Below, piece after piece: positions 8,442-19,524 of a DNA stretch of 64,000 bases. Location: the NCBI GenBank assembly GCA_958510875.1, contig CAUEHT010000003.1:248001-312000 (forward strand), written 5' to 3'. A model generated the notes under the pieces. That model saw nothing but the letters and a program-made list of their open reading frames with translations, made no database searches and was not told the DNA's origin. The translations under genes and the position numbers were made by a program. Origin of the DNA: Endomychus coccineus. Its lineage: Eukaryota; Arthropoda; Insecta; Coleoptera; Endomychidae. The stretch's first letter is position 1. Each line of letters begins with the position of its first letter.

Positions 8442-9258
8442 TTACATATTTCTGAAGCCGGAAATATCTTCTTCATCTACGAATGTTAATTTACAATTTT
8501 CATCCATACTATACAGTCTATTGTTGATTTGTACGGATGTAGATTTATTTCTAATGAATGGGGGCTTATCTGAGTATCCTTTGATCAAACACATGTTTAC
8601 AACGACATTCCCGTCTTTTTCTATCTGCTCCATCGCCCTCCAAATAGGCTCAACTATATTTTCCGTAGTCCATTGCTGACCTTGAATTTCCACAGTATCG
8701 AAAAGGTGAATGTTTTGTGGTGTACAATATTGGAATTTTGCCTCCATCTTTAAAACATTTTGTATGTTTCTCCCTGAGAGGTTATGTTCAAGTAGGAATT
8801 TCTGACCTAGGGCTCCGTAGGGTGCCTGTTGGAATGCCCGAAGCATCATTCGATCAAACTCCGGTGTGAACTGCATCAAGAAAGATAATTTCATATCTGT
8901 GGTTAGTTTATACCTTTTAACACCGTACTTTCTAGTATAGCTTTTTTGACATAACTCGCAGTTCAGCGTCTGTTCGCTACGATATCTGATTAATAACTGA
9001 CACCTCCATTGATCGCTCCAATACTCAAACCACCTGCTGTTGTTGTTGTGCAATGTTTGTTTCTTCTTCTTCATCATCTTCTTCTTCTGGGAAGAGTAGG
9101 GTTTCGGGTGCGTTATCGTGTTTTGATAGAATCTCGCGCAACAATTCTTTCAATTGTTCGAGCAAGCTCACATGTGGACATTGTATTCCGAAAATGTTTG
9201 GATTGAATTTTTCCACTTTCACCAGGGTATGAAGAAACTCGTTATATTGATAAACCAT
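8442..9258 (-). pseudogene. Unknown acidic/polyQ virus-associated protein, one frameshift
   Basis: Two overlapping minus-strand frames form one protein. The first (9258 to 9025) has a leucine-rich helix ('LLEQLKELLREIL'), an acidic block (E/D-rich) and a glutamine run. The second (into 8442) continues from the same position with 'WFEYWSDQW', a possible Cys pair ('CELCQKSY'), 'FTPEFDRMMLRAFQQAP' and 'GQQWTTENIVEPIWRAMEQIEKDG'. The shift lies in the GAA/CAA repeat tract near 9040-9075, where slippage is easy. I do not recognise the family. It lies about 50 bases after the metalloproteinase on the same strand, so both may share a transcript. A host origin cannot be excluded. Confidence 0.5.
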
Positions 9259-9306
9259 ATCCTTCTGGAAAAAATATAGTATTCCGTCGATAAAAGAGTT
9301 TTGTTA

Positions 9307-10537
9307 TCAGTCATATTTCGTTGTGAAATCACACTCGTTGATTTCGGCGAAATAATAATTGTTGTAAAAAATATATGTACGCCCTGTGTATGAGCTCACC
9401 ACACCTTGTATATGAACATTAGGTACCCTCAATGCATTTGAATAGGATTTTGGCCAGCCTTTAATCAACTGTAAGCTAGGAAATTCCATCATATATACCA
9501 TTCTATCTATGAAGAATACAATCTCTCCTGAGGGTCTTTGATAAATTGCAGATATTTTTCGGAAGTTGGCCGGTAAAAACGGTAGCCAATCGGTAATTAA
9601 CATTGGCTGCTCCATAATTTTCGTTTCTAATTACATCACCCAAACCCACTTTCCATAGAAAATATACAAGCGCTGGTTCACCACCAAGAAGGTGTGCAGC
9701 CTCTTTATATTACATATATCCGGAGGGGTAGCAGGTTTGGTGGTGGTAGTGGTGGGGATGATGGTGATTTTTGAGGAAACAAGGCCTATTGGTCGTTGTT
9801 GTTGGTTTTCCATATAGACTCTGTACAGCATAAATATCGTCGTTACTCAAAGTAATATTAGAAAAGTCTTTAGGCTCTTCGTAAAATGCAAACATTACAG
9901 ACTCGTTATCACTCGAATGAGCTAGGCCTATTGCATGACCGATTTCATGTAATAGTACAGCAAACAAACTTGATTCGTTATAAGCGGGTCTCGTTTTTGT
10001 TTCACAACAGTTTTCATCTCGATCCAGATGTATTTCGACCGTTGACCCATCACTTGTTGGAAAATCCGAATGTGCGAGAACCGTCCTAGGACCATCAAAC
10101 AACCCTGAACACACACCATTGTTCGTAACTCTACGATGCATTCCTCTCTGATACGAAATGAGTATATCGGTTGTGTTACCACCTGTATATTCAAAGTTCA
10201 ACCCCGAATATTTGCTCCATACTTCAAATACATCGGTGGTCAATCTAAGCAATTGAGTTGAGGCAAATCTGAATCTCCATGTCAATTTCGACTTCATCCA
10301 TCTGACTATTGTTCTATATTGAGAAGGGTCATCAGCCACTCTGCACCTTTTCGTATTCATCAATTTCAAAGTCTCATTATTTAGGGTACCATCTATTGGT
10401 AACCTATAGAATTCTTGAAACACTCTCAAGGCATCCTCTGTTTCACTCAATTCGTTGGAATTTTCCGTCATATACCCATATTTTACCAGATATTCGTTCG
10501 CCTGGGCTCCGAGGAAGCATAGAATGAATAATAACAT
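9307..10537 (-). pseudogene. Matrix metalloproteinase with haemopexin repeats, intronless and broken
   Basis: This is a zinc endopeptidase of the M10A family. It starts at 10537 with a signal peptide (residues 1-13), then a peptidoglycan-binding-like prodomain, a cysteine-switch variant 'KRCRVADDP' (Cys65), and the catalytic helix HEIGHAIGLAHS (197-208) with its three zinc histidines. A Met-turn ('SVMFAFY', Met215) and a Thr/Pro-rich hinge follow. Haemopexin-type repeats continue to 9307. A frameshift in the hinge (about 9750-9790) and an in-frame TAA near 9628-9630 break the gene. Insect chromosomal MMP genes have introns; none is needed here, which suggests a retrocopy or viral capture. Large insect DNA viruses carry MMPs that act on basement membrane, so a spread function is plausible but unproven. 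Confidence 0.85.
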
Positions 10538-10544
10538 GTTGCTC

Positions 10545-10640
10545 TATCGACAACTTTACACATAATGCCTTACCTATCTGAAACTCTTATACATATCTAA
10601 CATAATGCCTTCCCTACCTGAAACTCTTATATATATCTAC
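10545..10640 (-). promoter_or_regulatory. Duplicated TATA-like region upstream of the metalloproteinase
   Basis: A 48-base segment (plus strand: ATAATGCCTTACCT...CTTATACATATCTA) occurs twice in tandem. Read on the minus strand, each copy gives a TATA-like element (TAGATATATATAAGAG and TTAGATATGTATAAGAG) shortly before the MMP start codon. Confidence 0.4.
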
Positions 10641-10647
10641 ATTCGTG

Positions 10648-10812
10648 GATCGTGTCCGCTGGATGAACAAATGTCTAGGTCAGTCCGGTAAATATTATCA
10701 AGTGTTGGTTATCTAACTCATATAAATATTTTGAAGCGTGTTCGATGGAGGAACAAATATCTGGGGGCCAGTCCGTGTCTGGTAAATATTAACAAGTGTT
10801 GGTTATCAAAAT
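10648..10812. repeat. Two imperfect direct repeats of about 70 bases
   Basis: The string GGTAAATATTATCAAGTGTTGGTTATC near 10687-10710 recurs with small changes near 10779-10805. Both are preceded by related CTGGATGAACAAAT/ATGGAGGAACAAAT and CAGTCCG segments. I see no gene; it may belong to the promoter side of the virus-like genes. Confidence 0.6.
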
Positions 10813-11043
10813 ATTTCCGGCTTCTAACGCACATCGTGCCCCGGTACGTTGCAATCTTAATACGTTAGCGATATGTTTCACAAACACCCGTTTAACCGCG
10901 ATTGTTACTATAGAACGATAAATTGAATTATTTTAAGAATGTAGTTTATTTCCATAAATATTCATAGACTGCAATATACTTACAATTATCACTCAGGCCG
11001 GATACCCCGCAGTTACATCTACAACATTAAAATCACTTGTTCT

Positions 11044-11120
11044 CAAGTCCTCCATAGCTGAGCGGTTAAGGAGCCGGCTTTGGAGTTTATTTCTCGGGTT
11101 CGATTCCCGTGTGTGTGTAG
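11044..11120 (+). repeat. tRNA-derived SINE-like head
   Basis: The segment has an A box (TAGCTGAGCGGTTAAG), a following arm, and a B box (GGTTCGATTCC) at tRNA-like spacing, so it could carry an internal RNA polymerase III promoter. The acceptor arms do not pair and there is no good cloverleaf, so a working tRNA is unlikely. It sits just outside the poly(A) end of the R1-clade element. Confidence 0.5.
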
Positions 11121-11573
11121 AAAAATATTTTGATGCTGCTTTACATTGAAGTTCTCCCTAACCTCACATATTGCTTGCTGTCTACCTTGAATGATCTTGT
11201 ATATACAGACTGATTACCACTACTCGATCTCCATTGACTCTACCATACAACCATAGATCCTAGCGGAAGGTCCCTTTTTTTTTTTTTCTGTTGAGAGGAA
11301 ATGCTTGATGCACACCGTCAGCTTTTATCTATCGCTTCAGGTAGTGCCGGACTCACTCAAGTTTGTTAGAGTATACCTGCTAAAACCTCTCATATCTTCA
11401 TCCATATCCCGGGACCGTTTATCACATTGCTTCAGGATATGGACTGGTTTGTATGTGTCTTCTCATAGTTGGTTCTGACTTTTTATCACCCTAGGACAGG
11501 TGACCTGTCCATCGTCGGAATGGAACTTAGCCCAGAAGTTTCTTAGTACGTCTTCGTCATAGTATGTTTTTTC

Positions 11574-14486
11574 CTATTCGTACTCGTGTTCTTTCTCTTC
11601 CTTGATCTTTATGATCCTTCTTATGAGGTTAGCGTACTTGATCCATGCCTCTTTATCCATGATCATGTTGTTCACAATGGTTTTCAGGTCGTTTTGAAGG
11701 TCTTTTACTTCGCTTCGCTCTGCTGTCCATCTAGGACATTCTATAATTGTATGATGTGGAGTGTCTATTTCTCCACAATAAACACATTTGTCGACTTCAG
11801 ATAATTTAAATCTGTATAAATACTTCCTAAAGCATCCATGACCTGTCAGTATCTGGGTTAGGTAATAATCCACCTGCCCATATTTCCGTTTACACCAGGT
11901 ATCTATGATTGGGATAAGCTCTCGTGTATGAGCGGCTTTTGTGGTGGTATCCCACCTTTCTTGCCATCTACTCATCGTTGCCTTATTAGCCTCCGTTTTT
12001 GAGGTTCCTTCGTACGTTTCCTTTCGTTCTAGCGCCTTCAGGTGTAATGGGGGTGAGTCTGCCAATACCTCTAGCGCTTCACTAGATGTGGTACGGTAAG
12101 CACTGCAGGTTCTCAAATTTAGCCTTCTTCCTAACGAGTTTAATTTGTTCTTGGTATATTTAAACCTCAGAATAGGATACCATATGGGCGCCGCATATAA
12201 GGCCGTGGATATGGCAACTGAGTTTATCAGCTTTCTCTTGCTGCTAGACGGACCCCCAACATTTGGCATTAGATTATTTAACGCCGCAACTGTCTTAGAT
12301 GTTTTTTCTACCGCGTAGTTTAAATGGCTTTTATAGGAATTTTTAGTATCTAACCATACTCCTAGATATTTGATCGAATCTTGCGGAGTTATAATCTCCC
12401 CTTTTACCATCAAGGTCACTAAAGGGTTTATCCTCTTAGTCGAGATTATCACTGCCTCTGTTTTACTAGCGGCCAGTATAAGGCCTCTCCCTTCCAGCCA
12501 ATGGTTAATATTCCTTATCGCTCCATTCACTTTGACCTGTAGTTCTTCGTGGTTTCTGGCAATCGCTACGACCACCAGGTCATCAGCGAATGCCGCCGTA
12601 GTTACTCCTTCGGGAAGTTCAACTTCTAGAACTCCATTGTATTGTACATTCCAGAGTGTAGGACCTAGAATGGACCCTTGCGGGACTCCACTGTTTATGG
12701 ATCTATCCGAGGTGGTCCCCTCGAATTCAATCCTTATCTCCCTATTTTGTAGATAACTTCCTATCAATCTACGAATGCCATGATCTAACCCTATGTCTTC
12801 TAGCTTATCCAATATATGCTTCCATGATGCTGTGTTAAAGGCGTTCTGAATGTCCAATGTGACAATGCAGCCAACCTTTCTACGGTTGCATGATCCCTCT
12901 ACGACCTTTCTCAATTTTTCATTGATTAGGCCTATCGCGTCTATTGTAGACCTGCCTTTACAGAAGCCAAATTGCCTGTCCGAAATTACTCTATTTTCTT
13001 CTAGACAGCTTTGGAGTCTATTCAATATCAGGTGCTCTAGGGTTTTTCCCAGAACGTTTAGGAGGCATATCGGTCTATACGATGCTGGGGACTTTTCTGG
13101 TTTATTCGGTTTCCTTAGTAGAATAACCTTGGCCATTTTCCAGCTCTCGGGAAATTCGCCTTCCTCCAATGCTCCATTCATGATTTTCAGAATTTCCTCA
13201 GGAAATTCTGTTATCGCAATCTTCACGATCTCTACCGGGATTTGATCAATCCCCGCAGCGCTTTTATTCCTTAACCTACCTCCTGCAAATGATAATTCAT
13301 CCTTAGTGAATGAATTGATTTCAGGCGATATTATGGTTTATCTAACGAATTCCTCGTGTACAGGAAATAGGGTCCCGATGATTTCTTCGGCCATTTCGGA
13401 GGTGATATTATGAGACTGAGGGGATCCACGGATTCTACGCGTGGCTATCTTGTAGGCGTTCCCCCATGGGTCGTTGTCAATGTCTGCGCATAGTTCTTTC
13501 CAGCATTTTCTCTTAGACTTATTAATTTCACGCCTCAGAGTCTTTTTGGATGTTTTATAGACCTGCTTGGCTGTGTCTTTTGTCTCTTGAGTAACATCCA
13601 TTTTGTTGTTTTTTGACACCTGTCTCCTCTTGGCAATACACTCCCTTCTCATGCCAGCAATGTTTTGAGACCACCAGTAAGCTGGTTTGAATTTCTTGTG
13701 ACGAATATTTTTAGGCATCGAGGCCGAACATGCTTCACCTATACTTGTAGATAAATCCAAAGCATTGTTAGCTAGTGGTAGCAGGGTCCCCAACGATCGT
13801 ATTAATTTGTCCTTATCGAGCTTTTTGATGTTCCAGCCCGTAGAGCTCGATACTCTGTTCTGTGTTATAGAATTTGTGATCTCAAACGTTATAGCCCTAT
13901 GATCACTTAGGGTTTCCTCCTCCATCACTGTCCAGTTTACTATCCTGGAAGCCAATTTTGACGAAGCGAATGTTAGGTCTAATATAGATGTTGAATTATA
14001 CCTTCCAAATGTTGGTTTATTTCCTACGTTTAAGAGTAATAGATTGCACTGTACCATCCACTCAGCTACCAGGTCTCCTCTGGCATCTGTTTTTTGGGAT
14101 CCCCACTCCGTTGATTTGGAGTTGAAGTCTCCACCTACTAATATCTCCTTCTTAGTACGCTTAATGTGGCGGGCTAGCTGTAGCAGTGCCCTCTCAAACT
14201 CTTCTATCGTCGAGTTGGGAGAGAAGTATACGCTGTATATCCTGGTGTCTCTGGTTTCTATCCAAGAGAACCCCTCCCCTGATCCGGAATCATGTAGAAC
14301 CAAAGCATTATCATTCACTTTTATAGCCGAGACTAATTTGTCATCACCGAACCAACCGAAGCCGCTAGAGGCTCTTACGTTCGGCTCACTGATAAGAATT
14401 ATCTCAGCTTCCTGATGCATTGCCATTGCATGCATCATATCATTGGCTTCCTTGCTCCTGTTAACGTTAATTTGAAGAATCTTCAT
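11574..14486 (-). CDS. R1-clade ORF2: endonuclease and reverse transcriptase
   Basis: About 970 codons in one frame with a single in-frame TAA at 13338-13340. The N-terminal AP-like endonuclease shows 'ILQINVNRS', 'LISEPN', 'VGGDFNSKSTEWGS' and 'SDHRAITFEI', which are the metal-binding and catalytic blocks that nick target DNA. The RT has 'NYRPI'-type box 'SYRPICLLNVLGKTLE', 'GFCKGRSTIDAI', 'SGVPQGSILGPTLWN' and the catalytic 'FADDLVVVA'. After the thumb block 'KYLGVWLD', a C-terminal Cys-His motif ('CVYCGEIDTPHHTIIEC') follows, as in R1-clade proteins. The stop lies between the endonuclease and RT, so only truncated protein would be made. It begins inside the end of ORF1. Confidence 0.85.
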
Positions 14487-16742
14487 TTTCGATTCTTCTA
14501 TCTAAGTTAGGTATAATTTTCTTACCGCACTCTCTCTGGAAGGCATTATGGTCCTCTGTCTTACACCTAAAACAATAGGCATAATTTGGGCACATCCTGG
14601 CCTGGTGACCTTCCTTTGTGCAATTTCTGCACTGATTCCTTCTATCGGGTCCTTTGCAGTTGGATTCGTAGTGTCCCTGCTCAAGACATTTGTGACATTC
14701 TGATCTTTGTAACCTCTCTTCTATGAGGCATCTTGACCATCCAATATACATATGTTTGTATCCAATCAATTTTTTGGCTAGCTCTTTGTCTACAACCAGA
14801 GTAGCATTTTGTCGCTCTCCAGCCGCAGGTCTGAGGGATGTTATCTCGCTTTCGTTGATTGGCGTATCTAATAGCTCGCTTAGTTCCTTCACTATGTCTT
14901 GTTTGGTGATCGAGATATCCAATCTTTTGAGATGGATCACCGTTCTATCCTTTTTTATCAAGGATGCCTGGTGGCCGATGCACTTACTATTTATGGCCTC
15001 TTTCAGTCGTTCGGCTTTCTCTTTGCCATTTGCGACCTGTAATACTACATTTCCTTCTTTGGACTTATGCATTGCCGATATCTGAACATCAATCTCTGTT
15101 GGCTTGATTTCGGCTTTAACTTTACTTACCAGGTCCTTGTAAGAAAGTCCGTTGGCCTGAATAATTATGGCGTCCGTTTTATACTGCCTAATATTCTTTG
15201 GTCGTCTTATTGTTGCATCCTTTTGAGTTCGTGAATTGCTGTCGTTTTTCGCTTGAGATTGAGCTTTTCCAGCATATGATGAGACTTTTTCAGCGTAACT
15301 TGAGTGTTTTTTTTATTCTTCCCGTATATTTCTAGGGTCATCTCCGTGTTTCGGAATATATATTCCGAAATCTTTCTTACCACATTCTTCCCGTAGTTGT
15401 TCATTTTTGGTATGCTCAAATGATTCCTGCCTTCTTGTACAACTAGATCTTTTACTCTAGTTAGTGCTTTGTATAATATACCCGAAGTGGGTAAATCCGT
15501 TTCCTTTTCATTGTCCAGGAAGGCATAATGGATGTTTCTTGACTGCGATTGGATTTGTCTCTGGCCATTTCCAATCTTAGTCTGGGTAGTCACCGTAATA
15601 ACTTCCCCCGGCGATTCCTGGAGTAGTTCATGCGCCGCCTTGCCTATAAAAGCGTCCATGAACTTCTTGATTAGCCCTGTGGCTTTGGTCGTATCCTTTG
15701 GAACAAATACCACTAGGTCACTGTCGCTGGGAGCCGACAGTATGTCTTCCCCGGCTATTTTTCTGGCCCTATACGTTTCTTCTGGCCATTCCCAAGTTAA
15801 AATTTCCTCAACTTGCAAAAAGGCCTTTTCTTCCGTCGATAAGGATATTATCCTTTCGATTTCACTTTCTTCTTCGCTTTCTGTCTTTGTTTGCGTACTC
15901 GCGTTTGCTTGTTTCCCTGTTATAGATATGTTGCTTTCATCCTGGTTCCTTTCCTCGGACCTTCTGGCACTAGCCAGTTTTTCCTCTAAAGAGGCTATCT
16001 TTTGTTTCAAAGGATCAATCTGGGAATTTAGATTTTCCATCGTATCCATTTTCAGGGTCAGAGATGTCATTTTATTTTCCATCTCAATGGTATGCGACTT
16101 TCTATAGTTCCTTATTGTTTCAAACGATCGCTTGATGTCACGATGACCCTGAAGAATAGTTTCTACAGCTTTCTTAACTGTTAGGTGGACATTTTTTTTG
16201 TCTAAAATGTATGCGCTTAGTTGCTTGATCTCACTCTCGTTTGAATCAAGTAATGTCACACCTTCCATTTCAGAATGGTGCAGGTTTTCTAGTTTCGTCG
16301 GTGCTCTAGTTTTTGATATGGGGGTCAGCCTTTTCTTTGTGTATCTTTCCCTTTCATCTGGAACCGAAGAATCTAGTAGTTTGTTTCTATTTTTGGGAGA
16401 TAGAAAGATCTCCGATCCTGAAGAGGAGTCTGTGACCAAGATTCTTTTTTGGCTTATATCACCCTCTTTGTTTGGAGAAGAGTTATCTCTCGCTACGGTT
16501 CTTGAATAAACCCTCCTGTGATTCTTACCATTGTACTCATCATTTCTTAGATTTTTCTTAGAGTGCCAGTTCTTCTGGACTCTAGTATGGATGGTCGACC
16601 TAAAATCTGTATCTGAGAGATACCCTTTACTCATTATGTTTATAATTTCGTTGTCTGTGCTTGTCCTTTTCCGTTTGCCTTCGTTGTCTGTTGTTGAGAT
16701 TGTTTTTATTTCCATAATTATTCCCACGATGCGGAAGGTCAC
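14467..16742 (-). CDS. R1-clade ORF1: Gag-like RNA-binding protein with one frameshift
   Basis: The upstream part (16742-15207) is a basic, Ser/Thr-rich protein with a central coiled coil ('MENKMTSLTLKMDTMENL', 'LKQKIASLEEKLASARR'). The frame is lost near 15215 in an AAAAGG run and continues one base over to 14467. The second part ends with three CCHC zinc knuckles ('CHKCLEQGHYESNC', 'CRNCTKEGHQARMC', 'CFRCKTEDHN...C'), which package element RNA. The first methionine is uncertain: the ATG at about 16715 (MEIKTIST) is as likely as the start at 16742. ORF1 proteins form RNP particles with ORF2 and help find the target. Confidence 0.75.
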
Positions 16743-17030
16743 CTAGTGGGCTGAGACCACACCCTACCCGGTAATACAGGTAACACCTAGAGGTTAGAGG
16801 CGAGACCACACCCTAACCGTCTACCCAGGCCGGTAATACAGGGTCAGTACTTACCGATACCTATCTGGGCATACCGCGCATGCACGAGTGTATCACTGGT
16901 TGCCTACATTTGATAAGGCTCTCTATCAGGCGGGCCAAAGTGCCCGAATACCTACTCACCTCATCAAAAATATGGAAATTAACATTCTGCATGTCAAGAC
17001 TTTTCATTTGATACCTATAAAGCTATGGTT
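16743..17030. other. Flank or 5' UTR of the R1-clade element
   Basis: The stretch contains two copies of GAGACCACACCCTA (about 16752 and 16802) and two CGGTAATACAGG strings (about 16770 and 16830). These could be 5' UTR sequence of the retrotransposon or pre-existing DNA; the position of the element's 5' end decides this. There is no gene. Confidence 0.4.
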
Positions 17031-17039
17031 GACGTTCAT

Positions 17040-17760
17040 AGATCCGCCATGACAGTTCACGTGACAGATGCTTCATGGATCCACCACGTCAAACCCGTCA
17101 AGACACGACATGACACCTTGATGAAGACCTCACGTGACAGACGCCATGACACCTCGTTGAAGACCCACGTGACAGCCGCCATGACAACTCTTTCCGACAC
17201 TATGATGTTCTATGGTTTTGAGTTGGGTTAGTTCTATAACCTTCAGCTCCATGGTGCGTGATAGCCGCCATGACACCTCGTGTCAGACACCCCGTTGATT
17301 CCCCTCTTGACAGACACCCCGTCGAAGTGACAGACGTCATGATATCTCACCGCGTGACAGATCATGTGATTTCAAAACCGTACGAGTCGCAGGAGTCGGA
17401 CGAGTCGAACTGGTGGCGACACCTCCACGAAGCAGTCTGTACCTTTAGCCTGCGATGACAGCTGTCACGTGGTGGCGACATCTTCACAAAGCAGTCTGCA
17501 CTTTTCAGCTCGGCATGACAGCTGTCACGTGGTGGCGACATCTTCACGAAGCAGTCTGTACCTTTGGTCCGCCATGACAGCTGTCACGTGGTGGCGACAT
17601 CTACACGAAGCAGTCTGTACCTTTGGTCCGCCATGACAGCTGTCACGTGGTGGTGACACCTCCACGGAGCAGTCTGTACCTTTAGCTCACCATGACAGCT
17701 GTCACGTGTTAGTCGTGTGACCCTGTACATGTGACAAATTTTTTATACACACCCTGTATA
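17040..17760. repeat. 59-60-bp tandem repeats with paired palindromes
   Basis: About five units of 59-60 bases at 17400-17715 each carry ATGACAGCTGTCACGTG, which joins two palindromes (ACAGCTGT and CACGTG), followed by GGTGGCGACAT and GAAGCAGTCTGTACCTTT. Upstream (17040-17370), looser repeats share CACGTGACAG and GCCATGACA. The CACGTG density recalls the 20-bp array at 1.9-2.2 kb, but the units are different. A short open frame at 17258-17458 is a by-product. Confidence 0.8.
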
Positions 17761-17922
17761 CTCTTTACGAGTACTATCCTCAACTCACACACCTTATCCC
17801 ATACATCCTTTCCTTAACGCCTACATCCTTTCGGAATTGATAAGGACAAGCTCACACCGGATGCACATCGACAGCTAGACCGGAAATGGAGACCGGATAT
17901 CCTGAGCCCAAATATGTCCAGT

Positions 17923-19200
17923 TCATCTACTGAGATCTTTATGCAGATCATGTAGTTCAGCGGGGAAATCTAAATCGACTTCTAATATATAGCCAATTGG
18001 ACTTTCGTCTGAGACGTTTCGAACGTCCACATCATCGGGGTTTTCAACCAACTTTAACTCATCATAAGGCAAATATTGAATCATAGCCCATCCATGTAAA
18101 TTACAAACGTCAAAATACATGAGGTAACTATTCTCTTTTTGCGGATCGTGATTATGCATGTATTTATTATTGGCCTTTGCAAATCAATCACTGCATTGGC
18201 TCAGACCTCCACGAATTCCCTTCTCATCAAATAGGACCATATCGATGTGTTTCAAATATTGTAAAGACACGTTTGTATATTCTAACATACAGTCTCACGT
18301 GGAAGAGTGCAAAAAGATCCATACATTTGCTGCGGAAATTCTCGAATACATCGGCCAATAATAAAACATTCGTTTTCAAATATAAATCCGAATAATCACC
18401 CAAATTTCTACAATTAAAGCTAGTCCAAATTGTCTGAGCATGCTTATAATCATCCTCACTTATCGATTCGTCGGATTATTTATTAAAGAATTTTTCTGTT
18501 GGAGGGTGATTTTCCTCGTTCAATTTACCCCAATCATCCAAGTGCTCATATGGAAATACCCCCTTGCGAGTTAATAATTTGAATTTTTCATCCGATAAGT
18601 GCGCAAACTCGCTTTTCAAAATATTCGAATTCTTCACTCTCAAATATGACACTAATTTGTCCAAGATTGAATCTAAAAACCGACATGAATCGATTAAGCG
18701 AAATTTACCTACGAAATTTTCGGTACTTCTAGTGAAACTTATGTATTTCTCTTTATTGATTGGGAGTACTTGAATATTTTGTTTGGACGATTTGGCTATA
18801 TCTCGAATCAGCAAAAACATATCGTACCCACTGAGGTTATGAGCCACAACAGGTACTACGTATCGATATTTATAATTTAGATTACAATCTTGATGGGCTA
18901 ATCCTCGATATTTGCCCGTGAAATGGCAATGATCTCTAACACGAACATCTCCCTCTTCGAACTGCCTCTCGCAAATATGGCATTTCGTTTCCTTCATCAT
19001 ATCAAGTAAGCTGATGCCATTCAAATCCATAGGTACAATAGATTCAAGTTTAAGATCGATAAATTCCTCAATTTTATCTAGCTGATCTGTCAGTCATTTG
19101 GCTGGGTCTGATCCTCTATAACTATCAAATCGTGATAGGGAATTGTTAAATTCGCATTCCTCCCACCGGATTCGCACACTACGGTTCTTATTAGTTGTAG
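17923..19200 (-). pseudogene. Protein-primed family B DNA polymerase fragment, Maverick type
   Basis: Read from about 19200 downward, the frame shows 'RIRWEECEFNNSL', then the zinc-ribbon-like block 'CHICERQF...DHCHFTGKYRG' and 'HNLSGYDMFLLI' (exonuclease region). Then come 'DDYKHAQTIW', 'LGDYSDLYLKTNVLLLADVFENFR' and 'GIRGGLSQCS'. It ends with the motif A-like 'YFDVCNLHGWAM' and 'DLDFPAELHDLHKD'. These are hallmarks of the replicative polymerase of Mavericks/adintoviruses. Stops occur after 'SDPAK', after 'KFFNK' (TAA, 18476-18478) and in 'CSD*FAK'. A segment between 'CMDLF' and 'GIRGG' is missing, and the C-terminal palm (motif C) and thumb are absent. It cannot replicate DNA. Confidence 0.85.
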
Positions 19201-19524
19201 GGGGTTTATTTCGGATCTCTTATGAAATTTTGAATCTTTTCAAATGCCCAATATTACACTGCAGTTGGTTCTTACACGACGAATTCAAGGTATCTAGTTA
19301 AATGCCTGGAAAAATGTACTTAGTACAGAAGCCTATCCACTTTGTCATTTCCTGAGGGGATAATTTTGATTTTAATGAATCCCGTTGAGCCTCATTGATA
19401 ATTTTCACAATCTCCCCACTGATTTTGGGGACTGAAACCATAGTTGAAGATAAAACAAGCAGCCTACCTTATGATGCAAATTTTTAGGATGGATGTTGTA
19501 GTTTGGTGGTGTTTTTTGTTGCTC
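19201..19524. other. Spacer, nothing recognised
   Basis: A short AT-rich gap between the polymerase fragment and the small 'FLPK' gene. It probably holds degraded N-terminal polymerase sequence, but I could not read a convincing frame. Confidence 0.4.

Larger units (their letters stand above)
11274..16742 (-). mobile_element. R1-clade non-LTR retrotransposon, nearly intact
   Basis: The element lies on the minus strand with ORF1 (16742-14467) and ORF2 (14486-11574) overlapping by about 20 bases, then a 3' UTR of about 285 bases ending in a poly(A) tract (T-run at about 11274-11288 on the plus strand). The endonuclease opening 'KILQINVNRS' and a three-CCHC ORF1 are R1-clade traits. Only one frameshift (ORF1, about 15215) and one stop (ORF2, 13338-13340) are visible, so insertion is fairly recent. 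The 5' end is uncertain: GCGGAAGGTC occurs both before the poly(A) (11262-11272) and at 16731-16740, a possible target-site duplication. Alternatively the UTR extends to about 16980. Confidence 0.8.

Noticed and set aside
11044..11120. Functional tRNA gene
   Set aside because: A and B boxes are present but the cloverleaf arms fail.
11586..16746. Many plus-strand frames of 70-190 codons
   Set aside because: Antisense shadows of the R1-clade ORFs.
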